DNA of 64,000 nt from CAYPTB01 sp964413535 (lineage in GTDB: Bacteria > Planctomycetota > UBA1135 > GCA-002686595). Each line of letters starts with the position of its first letter. Position 1 is the first letter of the stretch. Below are positions 36,372 to 45,832 of the stretch, in pieces. Location of the stretch: assembly GCA_964413535.1 (NCBI GenBank), contig CAYPTB010000029.1:174921-238920 (forward strand). The letters are read 5' to 3'. The translations under genes were made by a program, and so were the position numbers. Below the pieces are notes generated by a model. That model saw nothing but the letters and a program-made list of their open reading frames with translations, was not told the DNA's origin and did no database searches.

Positions 36372-37679
36372 TCACTGCAACCGCGACCGCACGGACTCCA
36401 GGCGCGCGCGGGCCGCGAGCGCAGCGGGGTCGTCGCTCGCGGCGAGCTTGCCGAACGGGCCTCTGCGCAGGTCGACCAGGCTGTCGTCGCCGCGCAACAT
36501 GAAGCGGCCGTCGTACACGAGCTTGCGCTCGCCGAGCTGCGCGAAGATCCACTCGCGCGGCTTCCCTTCCTCGCCGAGCAACTGCGGCGCGAAGCTCACA
36601 CCGTCGAGGGTCACGCCGCTCGGCAGCGGCGCGCCGGCGAGCTCGGCCAAGGTCGGCAGGACGTCGCTCGAGTCGATCAAGTCCTCGAGCACCACGCCCG
36701 CGGGAGCCGTGCCCTTCCAGTTCGCGATGAACGGCACGTGGATCCCGAACTCCGTGAGACTTCCCTTCCCGCCGCGCACGGGCGCGTCGCCGAGCAGGGA
36801 GGTGACGCGGAGACCGCTCCCGTTGTCGCTCGTGAACAGGATGAGGGTGTTCTCGCGCAGGCCCAATCGGTCGATCGCGCCCACGACCTTGCCCACGATC
36901 CCGTCCATGTACGCCACCATCTCCGGGAAGCGGGTCGGGTCGTCGATCCCGTCGCGGGAGTCGACGTCGCTCTCCGCGGAAGCGCTCTCCCCCGGGGGGG
37001 ACCCGAACGGCGCGTGCACGAGCACCATCGGGTAGTAGACGAAGAAGGCGTCGTCCGCGTGGCGCGTCATGAACTCGACGAGGAAGTCGCTGAACACGTC
37101 TTCGCCGTACTTGCCCTCGGTGTCGGTGCGCGTCTCGCCGTTCTGCAAGATCGCGGGCGACCAGTGACGCGGCGTTCGCTCGCCGTCGGTGCTGCCGGTC
37201 CAGCAGCAGTACTCGTCGAAGCCGCTCTCGACCACGTGCTTGGGATCGCGCTCGAAGTCGCAGAGCTGCCACTTGCCGGCCACGGCCGTCGCGTAACCGG
37301 CCGACCGCAGGACGTGCGCGAAGGTCGTCTCGGCCTCTGGATCGAAGCTTCCGCTCCGCCGGCCGCCGAGTTCGACGAGGTTGTCGACCCAGCCCGTGCG
37401 GAAGCCGTAGCGACCCGTCATCAACTGAACGCGCGACGGCGTGCACAGCGGCGTCGCGTAGGCGTTGGCGAAACGGATGCCCGTCTCGGCCAAGGCATCG
37501 AGGTTGGGCGTCCGGTACGAAGTGCCGCCGTAGCTCCCGAGGCACTCGAAGCCCAGGTCGTCGCACAGGAACAGGACGACGTTGGGCTTGCGCGCTTCGT
37601 CGCACCCCTGCCCCAGGGCCGCGAGGCCGCCGAAGGCGAGGACGAGAGCGAGTGGGCGGAGCGTGCGCAGGCGCGTCAT
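36372..37679 (-). CDS. Formylglycine-type sulfatase, lipoprotein
   Basis: A 435-aa protein with lipobox ALGQGC (Cys26). It has the true sulfatase signature: DDLG (40-43) metal site, CTPSRVQLMTGR (79-90) with Cys79 converted to formylglycine by a maturation enzyme, AGKWQLC with the active-site Lys, and FTSDNGS late metal site. It hydrolyses a sulfate ester, probably of a polysaccharide. Its ATG overlaps the stop of the GT-C gene (ATGA). It is the only one of four sulfatase-fold proteins here with the Cys motif. Confidence 0.92.
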   Translation of the reverse strand: MTRLRTLRPLALVLAFGGLAALGQGCDEARKPNVVLFLCDDLGFECLGSYGGTSYRTPNLDALAETGIRFANAYATPLCTPSRVQLMTGRYGFRTGWVDNLVELGGRRSGSFDPEAETTFAHVLRSAGYATAVAGKWQLCDFERDPKHVVESGFDEYCCWTGSTDGERTPRHWSPAILQNGETRTDTEGKYGEDVFSDFLVEFMTRHADDAFFVYYPMVLVHAPFGSPPGESASAESDVDSRDGIDDPTRFPEMVAYMDGIVGKVVGAIDRLGLRENTLILFTSDNGSGLRVTSLLGDAPVRGGKGSLTEFGIHVPFIANWKGTAPAGVVLEDLIDSSDVLPTLAELAGAPLPSGVTLDGVSFAPQLLGEEGKPREWIFAQLGERKLVYDGRFMLRGDDSLVDLRRGPFGKLAASDDPAALAARARLESVRSRLQ

Positions 37680-39418
37680 TCTCCGGACCTTTCGAGGCCC
37701 TGGACGTCCCGAGCGACCCACGAGAGTTCGGGGACGATTCCTCCCGATTCGAGCGCGTCGAGGGACGCGCGGAAGCGCCCCACGGCCTCCTCCCGGTCGG
37801 CCTCCGGCAGGAGGCGCCTCCACACGATCAGGTACTGCGGCGTGCCGTCGCGATCCGACTCGACGAGCCGCGCGAAGTCCGGCACGTAGCGCGACTCGAG
37901 CTCGGAGGTCGCGAGCAGCGGCTGCGCGAAGCGCTCGAGTCCCGCCGCCAGCGCCGCGCGATCGTCCGTGGCGATCACGTCCGCCTTGAGGAACGTGGGC
38001 GCGAGCGGGAGGAAGAAGGTCCAGCTCACCGACTTGTCGTGACCCGGGGACTTGACGCCGCGTTCCGGCGCGAAGGGACGCCGCGCGACTTCGGGCGTGA
38101 CGAGCCCGTTGAGGTCGTACACCGTCATGTCCGCGTAGTAGCCCGTGGCTCCGATCGCCCCGATCACCACCGAAGGCGCGTCCGTGAGAGCGTGAGCGGC
38201 GGCGTAGGCCTTCAGGGCCTTGCCCCGCGCCGCCCAGAGCTCGGAGTTCCTGCGCTGGAAGCTCCACTGCTCGAACTCGCTCGAGTAGCCGTCGGGTCCG
38301 TCCCCGCTGTTCATCCGGAAGTGGAACGCCGCTCGCGCGCTCCTTGGAACGAGGTGCAGGTCGAAGCCCGGCAACGCACCGATCACGACGACGAGTGCTC
38401 CGAGAACCGCGGCCAGCCGGCGGTGGAGGTCCGATCGGGCGGCGACGTCGTGCAGCATCCATCCGAGCAGGACGGATTGGAACGCGAAGCCGGGGATCAG
38501 GAAGCGGCCCATCGCCATGAAGTCGCCCTTCACGGCGATGGAGTAGAGCGGGTAGGCCCAAGCCATCAGCAGGACGGGCAGACCCACGGCCACGCGCGCG
38601 CGACAGAGGGCGAAGAACGGCGCGACGAACAACACGAAGGGCGTGAGGAACGTGAGGAACTGCACCGCGACGTAATCGAAGCCGCGGATCAGGTAGCTCG
38701 CGGGCAGACCCAGCTTGGCGTGGGCCGTGTTGGACACGAGATCTCCGTGATAGGAGTAGCGCCACACGAGATAGGCGACGAAGCCGGTCGCGACCCAGAG
38801 CAGATGGAGGGCGAACGGTCGCGAGCTCCGCTGACCGGACATCCGGCGCGAGACGAGGGCCAGGAGGACGATGACGGCGACCCAGGCGAAGCCTTCCGCG
38901 CGGATCGCGCCGAGCAGCAGCGCGCAGATCGCGCCGCCGAGCGCGTCGACGCCCCGCTCGCGCAGCACGAGGCGCTCGAAGGTCAGGAACGTCAAGAGGG
39001 CGAACGGCATCGTTTCGAGTCCGCTGCTCGACCACACGGCGAACGGCGGGAAGAAGCCGAGCGCGAGCGTGGCGAGAACGGCGTTCACGAGTCCCACGCC
39101 CATGCGCCGCTGCAGCAGGTCGAAGACGAGGAACAACAGCACGCTGCCGCACGCGCTCGAGAGCAGCGGAATCCAGAACGTGACGTCCAGCCCGAGCCAC
39201 TGCACGAGCGCGGTGACGAGGACCCACAGGAAGTTGCTGTATCCCTCGACCGGGGGGTCTTCGCCCGGGTTGTAGCGCAGCCCGTTCCCGAGGACGAGGT
39301 TCCGGGCGAAGCGAAAGGAGATGAACGCGTCGTCGGCGACGAACCAGAAGCGCCCCACCAGGTACGCGTACGGGAGCCAGATCAACGCGAACACGTCGAG
39401 GCGGAACTTTCGGAGCAT
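37676..39418 (-). CDS. GT-C-type membrane glycosyltransferase-like protein
   Basis: A 580-aa protein with about ten helices and a C-terminal extracytoplasmic domain (AIGATGYYADMTVYDLNGLV). The first loop has DD29-30 in VADDAFISFRFARNLVLGNG, then NPGEDPPVEGYSNFLW: the acidic pair and following block of GT-C enzymes. The frame stays open upstream of 39418, but the protein starts naturally at MLRKFRLD. It is coupled to the sulfatase gene. Divergent from another sulfatase gene with a 273-bp intergenic region. Confidence 0.85.
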   Translation of the reverse strand: MLRKFRLDVFALIWLPYAYLVGRFWFVADDAFISFRFARNLVLGNGLRYNPGEDPPVEGYSNFLWVLVTALVQWLGLDVTFWIPLLSSACGSVLLFLVFDLLQRRMGVGLVNAVLATLALGFFPPFAVWSSSGLETMPFALLTFLTFERLVLRERGVDALGGAICALLLGAIRAEGFAWVAVIVLLALVSRRMSGQRSSRPFALHLLWVATGFVAYLVWRYSYHGDLVSNTAHAKLGLPASYLIRGFDYVAVQFLTFLTPFVLFVAPFFALCRARVAVGLPVLLMAWAYPLYSIAVKGDFMAMGRFLIPGFAFQSVLLGWMLHDVAARSDLHRRLAAVLGALVVVIGALPGFDLHLVPRSARAAFHFRMNSGDGPDGYSSEFEQWSFQRRNSELWAARGKALKAYAAAHALTDAPSVVIGAIGATGYYADMTVYDLNGLVTPEVARRPFAPERGVKSPGHDKSVSWTFFLPLAPTFLKADVIATDDRAALAAGLERFAQPLLATSELESRYVPDFARLVESDRDGTPQYLIVWRRLLPEADREEAVGRFRASLDALESGGIVPELSWVARDVQGLERSGE

Positions 39419-39691
39419 GCGCTTTTGCGGCGAAGCCGAGCGCCGTGGATCCCGCCCTGCCACCGAGCGGCTCCCCGACCTTGGAACCTCCACGGAGGGC
39501 GCGGGCCGCGACCCGGCTCTCGCGTTCCGGCTTCCTTGCGCGAGGAGCATTCGATGCCGCAGGGTTGCGCCAGTCAAGCGCGAGGGGCTCGCGCTCGCGC
39601 GTCCGAAGCGACCGTCCGGGCGAACGAAGCGTCGGGTCGGCGCTACACTGGGCCAGGCCGTCTCCGTTCGCGCCCGTTCCGCGCACGCCGC

Positions 39692-41176
39692 ATGCGTCTC
39701 GTCCTCCTCCTCCTGGCTGCGTCGCTCTCCCTGCTGTTCCTCGCGGGTTGCGGGAACGAGACGGCTGCGGATCCGGCGCAGAGCCTGCTCGACGCGCCGA
39801 GCGCCGACGCGTTGCGGGCGCCTCCCGATGCGACCGCGCCGGCGCCGGTGCCGGTCCTGGCCGACGGGACTGCGGAGGCTCCCGCCCGCGATTCCGCCGT
39901 CCGGCTCAACGTGCTGTGCATCGTCGTCGACACGCTGCGCGCCGACCACCTGGGCGCGTACGGCTACACGCGGCCCACGACCCCGACCCTCGACGCGCTC
40001 GGAGCGCGCTCGCTCGTCGTGCCCCTGATCGCGCAGTCGTCCTGGACCAAGCCGTCGATCGCGTCGCTCTTCACGTCGCTCCTCCCCTGCCAGCACGGAG
40101 CCACCGAGGAGACGACGCGCAATCGGCTCGCCGACTCGCAGGTCACCCTGGCCGAGCTCCTCGCGCAGGCCGGCTACTTCACGGCCGGCTACTCCGAGAA
40201 CCCGCACATCGGTTCCTTCACCGGGTTCGACCAGGGCTTCGGCCAGTTCCAGACCCTGTCGCACTTCGACGGCAACGAAGGCTGGCTCCTGGAGCGCGCG
40301 CGCGACTTCCTCGGACGAGCTGCGAAGCGGGATGCACCCTTCTTCCTGTACGTGCACCTGCTCGACCCGCACGGCCCCTACGAGCCGAACGACGAGCGGC
40401 GCAACGAGTTCGTGGGAGAGCTCGAGACCGCGGACGAGTGGGTGCGCGCCGGGCGCGTCGGACAGCTCGTCACGGGCACCGAGCTCCAGGCGGAGCTCAC
40501 GCCCGGCGACGTCGATTACCTGCGCGCGCTCTACGACGCCGAGCTGCGCCAGACCGACGACGCGGTCGCCGAGATCCTGGCTCTCTTGGACGAGCACGAG
40601 CTCGACGCGCGCACCGTGGTGCTCGTGACGTCCGATCACGGAGAGGAGTTCCTCGAGCACGGAACCTTGAAGCACGGCTACCAGCTCTTCGAGGAGACGA
40701 CGCGCGTGCCCCTGATCCTGCACGTCCCCGGCGCCGGCGCGCGGCGCGCGATGGACGCGGTGGTCGGGCACATGGACATCGCGCCGACCTTGCTCGACCT
40801 CCTCGGCCTGCCCGTGCCCGAGTCCTTCCGCGGGCAGAGCTTCGCGGGACTCCTGCGCGGCGAGCCGTTCCCCGAGCGGTCGATCGTGTCCGAGACCAGT
40901 TGGCGCGGCATCGGGCTCGCCTCGCTGAGGCGCGGGCGCTGGAAGCTGATCGCGGACCGCCAGGCGGGCACCCATTGGCTCTTCGACATGGTCGCGGATC
41001 CCGCCGAGCGCGACGACCGTTCCGCCGCGGAGCCCGCGCTCCTGGCCGAATTGCAGAGCGAGCTGGATGCCGCGCTCGCGTCCGGAGCCAGCGCCGCGCT
41101 GGGCGACACGACGGGCACGGGCGATCCCGAAACCGAGAAGGCGCTCGAGGCGCTCGGCTACTTCGACCACGAGTAG
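39692..41176 (+). CDS. Sulfatase-fold lipoprotein, Thr at formylglycine position
   Basis: A 494-aa protein: lipobox LFLAGC (Cys20), a Pro/Ala-rich linker to about 70, catalytic domain from NVLCIVVDTLRADHLGAYGY. WTKPSIASLFTS places Thr119 where sulfatases have Cys; VTSDHGEEFLEHG carries the late metal ligands, and GHMDIAPTLLDLLGLP is a superfamily landmark. It is likely a phosphatase/phosphotransferase-like enzyme rather than a formylglycine sulfatase (inference). The next gene starts 16 bp downstream. Confidence 0.87.
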   Translation: MRLVLLLLAASLSLLFLAGCGNETAADPAQSLLDAPSADALRAPPDATAPAPVPVLADGTAEAPARDSAVRLNVLCIVVDTLRADHLGAYGYTRPTTPTLDALGARSLVVPLIAQSSWTKPSIASLFTSLLPCQHGATEETTRNRLADSQVTLAELLAQAGYFTAGYSENPHIGSFTGFDQGFGQFQTLSHFDGNEGWLLERARDFLGRAAKRDAPFFLYVHLLDPHGPYEPNDERRNEFVGELETADEWVRAGRVGQLVTGTELQAELTPGDVDYLRALYDAELRQTDDAVAEILALLDEHELDARTVVLVTSDHGEEFLEHGTLKHGYQLFEETTRVPLILHVPGAGARRAMDAVVGHMDIAPTLLDLLGLPVPESFRGQSFAGLLRGEPFPERSIVSETSWRGIGLASLRRGRWKLIADRQAGTHWLFDMVADPAERDDRSAAEPALLAELQSELDAALASGASAALGDTTGTGDPETEKALEALGYFDHE

Positions 41177-41192
41177 GCCGCGGCCCTCGACC

Positions 41193-42719
41193 ATGGAGCT
41201 CGCGACGCGCGGCACACAGAGAGCCCGAAGCCGCGCTCTCGTTGCGGCCGCCGCGCTCTGCGGCGCCGCCCTCGTCGCCTGGGGATTCGTGCTGCGCCTG
41301 GGGTTCACGGGAGTCGACGCCTGGCCGCTCCTCGACCAAGCCGCGCGCGCGCTCGGCGACCCGAGCGCGCTCCTCGGCGAGCGCTACCTCGAAGACGTTC
41401 CCATCGGTGGAAGCTTCTGGCGCCCGCTGTTCGTCGGTGCGTTCTCGGTGCAATGGGCGGCCTTCGGCGAGCACGCCGCGCCCTACCACGCGCTGCGCCT
41501 CGGCGCCTACCTCGCGTTGGGCGCGCTCGCCGGCGCCCTCGCGAGACGAAGCGGCGCGTCGCCGGCGCTCACGTGGTTCACGGCCGGCGCGATCGTCCTG
41601 TTGCACCCCGTCCAGGCCGACATGATCCCGTCGCTGGCGCGCAGCGCCGACGTCGTCGTCGATCTCATGCTGGCCGCGACGATCCTGTTGCTCGCCCGTC
41701 CCGGGGCGCGAGCGCCGCAGCTCACGGCCGGCGTGCTGGTCGCGCTCCTCGCGACCGGCGTGAAGGAGACGGGCCTCGTGGCCCCCGTGCTCGGCGTCGT
41801 GGTCCTCGAGCCGTGGAAGCGCGAGCGCGCGCGACGCCTGGCCGCGGCGATCCTCGTGCTCGGTCTCGGACTGCATCTCGCCGCGCGCTGGAAGGTCCTC
41901 GGGTCGCTCGGCACCTACGCGCCGCCCGGGGAGAGCGAAGCCGAGCCGCTCGCGAACGCCGTACTGCTCGCGAGGGTCGTCATCGACAAGGACGGGCTCC
42001 TTCCGACCGCCCTCGTCCTCGCACTCGGAAGCGCGATGCTCCTGCTCGGTCGACTCGCATGGAACCCGCCGCGTCCGCCGACCTGCGAGTGGCGCCGCGT
42101 GCGGGGAGGCTGTCGGCTGTGGCTCGTGTGCGCGGTGCTCGGCGCCGTCCTCTCGCCGCGCCTCGCGGATCGACACGCCGCGGTCCTGCTCGCGCCCGCC
42201 GCGGTGCTCCTCGCCGCCTGCGTGGGGTCGCTCGCGGAACGTTCGTCCACGCCGCGCGCGTCGAGCCTGCAGCCCATCGCACTCGCCGGCCTGCTCGCGG
42301 CCCTCGCGCTCGCGCTCGTGCCCCGCTCGCCGCTGTGGCGCCGCTATCCGCAGTGGGACGTCATCGCTCGCACGGCAGAGCTCGTCGTCGACGCGGCCGA
42401 CGCCGCGCAGCGCGAGCTCGCGCAGAGCGGCGAAGCCACCGCCGTCGAGTTCGGCGCCTTCCGCGTGGTCGCGCGCGCGCAAGAGGAAGGCACGAGCGTG
42501 GCGATCGGTCCCTTCCCCTACGACGCGGCCCCGCCGCACGGCGCGCGCGCGGCGAGCCTGCGGCAACCGGTCGTCCTGATGCCCTACTCCGTGCGCGCGG
42601 CCATGATCCTGCGCGGACACGGTCCCCACGTGCTCATCCGCCCCGGGCGGGGCGTCTCCGTCGGCCCCGAGCACCTGGGTCCGCCGAGCCCTCCCCGAGC
42701 CGCCTCGCTCGCGCGCTGA
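41193..42719 (+). CDS. GT-C/TMTC-like membrane protein
   Basis: A 508-aa multi-pass protein. The loop DVPIGGSFWRPLFVGAFSVQWAAFG with FRPL-type text and HPVQADMIPSLARSADVV resembles TMTC and PMT-like GT-C proteins (family HPV-ES-V-x-R region). The C-terminus is soluble. It probably forms a unit with the preceding sulfatase-fold lipoprotein, the same pairing as seen for the 36372/37676 genes. Confidence 0.72.
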   Translation: MELATRGTQRARSRALVAAAALCGAALVAWGFVLRLGFTGVDAWPLLDQAARALGDPSALLGERYLEDVPIGGSFWRPLFVGAFSVQWAAFGEHAAPYHALRLGAYLALGALAGALARRSGASPALTWFTAGAIVLLHPVQADMIPSLARSADVVVDLMLAATILLLARPGARAPQLTAGVLVALLATGVKETGLVAPVLGVVVLEPWKRERARRLAAAILVLGLGLHLAARWKVLGSLGTYAPPGESEAEPLANAVLLARVVIDKDGLLPTALVLALGSAMLLLGRLAWNPPRPPTCEWRRVRGGCRLWLVCAVLGAVLSPRLADRHAAVLLAPAAVLLAACVGSLAERSSTPRASSLQPIALAGLLAALALALVPRSPLWRRYPQWDVIARTAELVVDAADAAQRELAQSGEATAVEFGAFRVVARAQEEGTSVAIGPFPYDAAPPHGARAASLRQPVVLMPYSVRAAMILRGHGPHVLIRPGRGVSVGPEHLGPPSPPRAASLAR

Positions 42720-42770
42720 AGTGGCCGCGCCGCGCGGCTCGACCGCGTGGCGAGCCTCTTCACCGGTATA

Positions 42771-42787
42771 GCGCTAGTGGCTAGCGC
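42771..42787. repeat. Perfect inverted repeat GCGCTAG-TGG-CTAGCGC
   Basis: A 7-bp perfect stem with a 3-nt spacer between the GT-C gene and the sigma factor gene, about 60 bp before the latter's start. No T-run follows. It could be a weak terminator or an operator for the sigma/kinase genes. Confidence 0.45.
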
Positions 42788-42846
42788 CATCCCTTCGCCC
42801 GCCCCGCACTTGACAGCCTGCTCGGAACGCGCAGATTCGCTCTCGC

Positions 42847-43604
42847 GTGCGAGGCGAAACGGACACCGGCGGCGGGCGCGGAGAGTTCCCGCGTACGCGG
42901 CAGTCGCTCGTCCAGCGCATCGGCGCGGGGGACCCCGCCGAGCGCCGCGAAGCCGTCGGCGAGCTCGTCGCGATCTACTGGAAGCCCGTCTACGCCTACC
43001 TGCGGCTGCGCTGGCGCCAGGGCGACGAGGCGGCCAAGGACCACACGCAAGGCTTCTTCGCCGCCGTCTGGGAGAAGGGCTATCTGGCCGACTTCGACGC
43101 CGACCGCGCGCGCTTCCGGACCTACCTGCGCTCCTGTCTCGACCGCTTCGTCGCCAACGACGAGCGCGCGCGTCACGCCCAGCGCCGCGGCGGGGACTTC
43201 GAGCACGAAAGCCTCGACTTCGCCGCCGCCGAGCGCGACCTCGCCGGCCGCGAGCCGCCCGATCCGCACACGACCGACGCCTGGTTCGAAGCCGAGTGGA
43301 AGCGCAGCGTGCTCGAGACCGCGCTCGCGGACCTCGAGCGCGAGTACGCGGCGCGCGACCTCGACACGCGCTTCGCGATCTTCCGCCGCTACGCGATCGA
43401 GCCGACCGCGCCGGGCGAGCGTCCGACCTACGCCGCGCTCGCCGGTGAGCTCGGGCTCCCGACCCACGCGATCACGAACGCGCTCGCCGCGGCACGGCGC
43501 GACTTCCAAAGGCTCGTGCTCGAGCGGTTGCGCGCCTGGACCCGCGACGAGGACGAGTTCCAGGCCGAAGTGCGCGCGCTGTTCGGCGCGGGGGACGTCG
43601 GAAC

Positions 43605-43608
<4 letters not shown>
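42847..43608 (+). CDS. ECF-type RNA polymerase sigma factor (kinase-linked group)
   Basis: A 253-aa protein. Region 2 is visible in IYWKPVYAYLRLRWRQGDEAAKDHTQGFFAAVWEKG, with FRTYLRSCLDRFVANDERAR after it; region 4 helix-turn-helix is TYAALAGELGLPTHAITNALAAARRDFQRL. This is the planctomycete pattern of ECF factors beside Ser/Thr kinase genes. The start is a GTG without a strong ribosome site. Its stop overlaps the GTG of the kinase gene (GTGA). Confidence 0.85.
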
Positions 43609-44669
<1,061 letters not shown>

Positions 44670-44738
44670 AGGATTGCCGTCGCCCCGGGTAATCGAACGA
44701 CGGCTGCGCGAGGACGCGGCCAGAAAGTGGATTCGAGG

Positions 44739-45098
44739 ATGTCCAAGATCGTGTTGGGGTTGCTGTTGGGTGCAGTGCTGGGCGCGATCGACGGCGCGAG
44801 CGCGGGCTTCTACCCGTTCATCACGTCGCAGGATCTGGTCGGGATCGTCATCGGCTCGACCTTCAAGGGGCTCCTCACGGGCCTCGCCGCCGGCTGGTAC
44901 GCGCGCCGGACGCGCTCGATCGGCAAGGGTGTCGCCCTCGGGCTCCTCGTCGGGCTCGTCCTGAGCTTCGCCGTCGCCGCCATGGGCGACGGGAAGGGCA
45001 ACCACTACTACGTCGAGATCATGCTGCCCGGCGCCGCGCTCGGAGCGATCGTCGGCTTCGCGACGCAGCGTTACGGCGTCGCGGCCAAGGCATCCTGA
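44739..45098 (+). CDS. Small four-helix membrane protein
   Basis: A 119-aa hydrophobic protein: IVLGLLLGAVLGAIDGASAG, VGIVIGSTFKGLLTGLAAGW, ALGLLVGLVLSFAVAAMG and PGAALGAIVGFATQ, with Gly-rich helix packing. The ATG at 44739 is preceded closely by GAGG; GTG at 44727 would add four residues. It lies 69 bp after the kinase gene and may be its membrane partner. No family is certain. Confidence 0.6.
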   Translation: MSKIVLGLLLGAVLGAIDGASAGFYPFITSQDLVGIVIGSTFKGLLTGLAAGWYARRTRSIGKGVALGLLVGLVLSFAVAAMGDGKGNHYYVEIMLPGAALGAIVGFATQRYGVAAKAS

Positions 45099-45190
45099 GT
45101 CCCCTCCCACGCGACCGGTGTTCCACGCCGCGCGACGTGCGCGGCGACCGGCGCGGCGCGTCCCCGCGCTCTCGCTGAAGGGAGCGCTCC

Positions 45191-45757
45191 ATGTCGAGCG
45201 TCGGATTGGTCGTCGTGGCTCTCGCCGTTTTGTTCGTGTCGATCGCCCTCGCCAAGAGCTCCGCGCAGGAGCCGCAGGGCGCCCAAGGCGCACCGGGCGC
45301 GCCTCCAGGCCCCGGCCCGGAGCACGCGCAGCTCGCCGCGTGGGTCGGCACCTGGAACGCCGAGGTCGAGTGCATGGGTCAGGTGTCGAAGGGCGTCGAG
45401 ACGTGCCGCATGGGCCTCGGCGGCTTCTGGCTCCTCACCGACTTCGAGGGCGAGTTCATGGGCGCGCCCTTCAGCGGTCACGGCATGACCGGCTTCGACC
45501 CCGCGAAGGGAAAGCTCGTCGCACTGTGGGCCGACTCGATGGGCTCGCCGCTCAGCCTCGCCGAGGGCGAGCTCGACGCCGCGGGCAAGCGCTTCGTCGC
45601 CACGGCCGAGGGCCTGGGCATGGACGGCCACCCCGGCCGCTTCGAGCACGTCACGACCTTCGAGGGCCGCGACCGCCGCACCTTCGAGATCGTCCAGCTC
45701 CGAGACGGCGGCGCGCGCGAGGTCGCGATGCGCATCCGCTACACGCGCCGGAAGTGA
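45191..45757 (+). CDS. DUF1579 domain protein, exported
   Basis: A 188-aa protein with an N-terminal helix or signal (VGLVVVALAVLFVSIALA), a Gly/Pro/Gln linker and a DUF1579 beta-barrel (LAAWVGTWNAEVE; GFWLLTDFEGEFMGAPFSGHGMTGFDPAKGKLV). DUF1579 proteins are lipocalin-like and of unknown role. ATG at 45191 has GGGAGCG upstream. Confidence 0.82.
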   Translation: MSSVGLVVVALAVLFVSIALAKSSAQEPQGAQGAPGAPPGPGPEHAQLAAWVGTWNAEVECMGQVSKGVETCRMGLGGFWLLTDFEGEFMGAPFSGHGMTGFDPAKGKLVALWADSMGSPLSLAEGELDAAGKRFVATAEGLGMDGHPGRFEHVTTFEGRDRRTFEIVQLRDGGAREVAMRIRYTRRK

Positions 45758-45784
45758 GCCTTCGGCCGGCCGCGGTCGTGGAGG

Positions 45785-45811
45785 GGGAGCGGCGGCGCGT
45801 CCGCCGCTCCC
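45785..45811. terminator. GC-rich hairpin between convergent genes
   Basis: GGGAGCGGCGG (45785-45795) pairs perfectly with CCGCCGCTCCC (45801-45811) around CGCGT. No T-run; it is placed between the stops of the DUF1579 and FG-GAP genes, so bidirectional termination is plausible. Confidence 0.5.
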
Positions 45812-45832
45812 TCCGCTGGAGCCCGCCGGCAG

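Noticed and set aside
37652..39690. Long plus-strand open frame upstream of the sulfatase start
   Set aside because: Antisense to the GT-C gene and without family features; the lipoprotein signal peptide starts at 39692.
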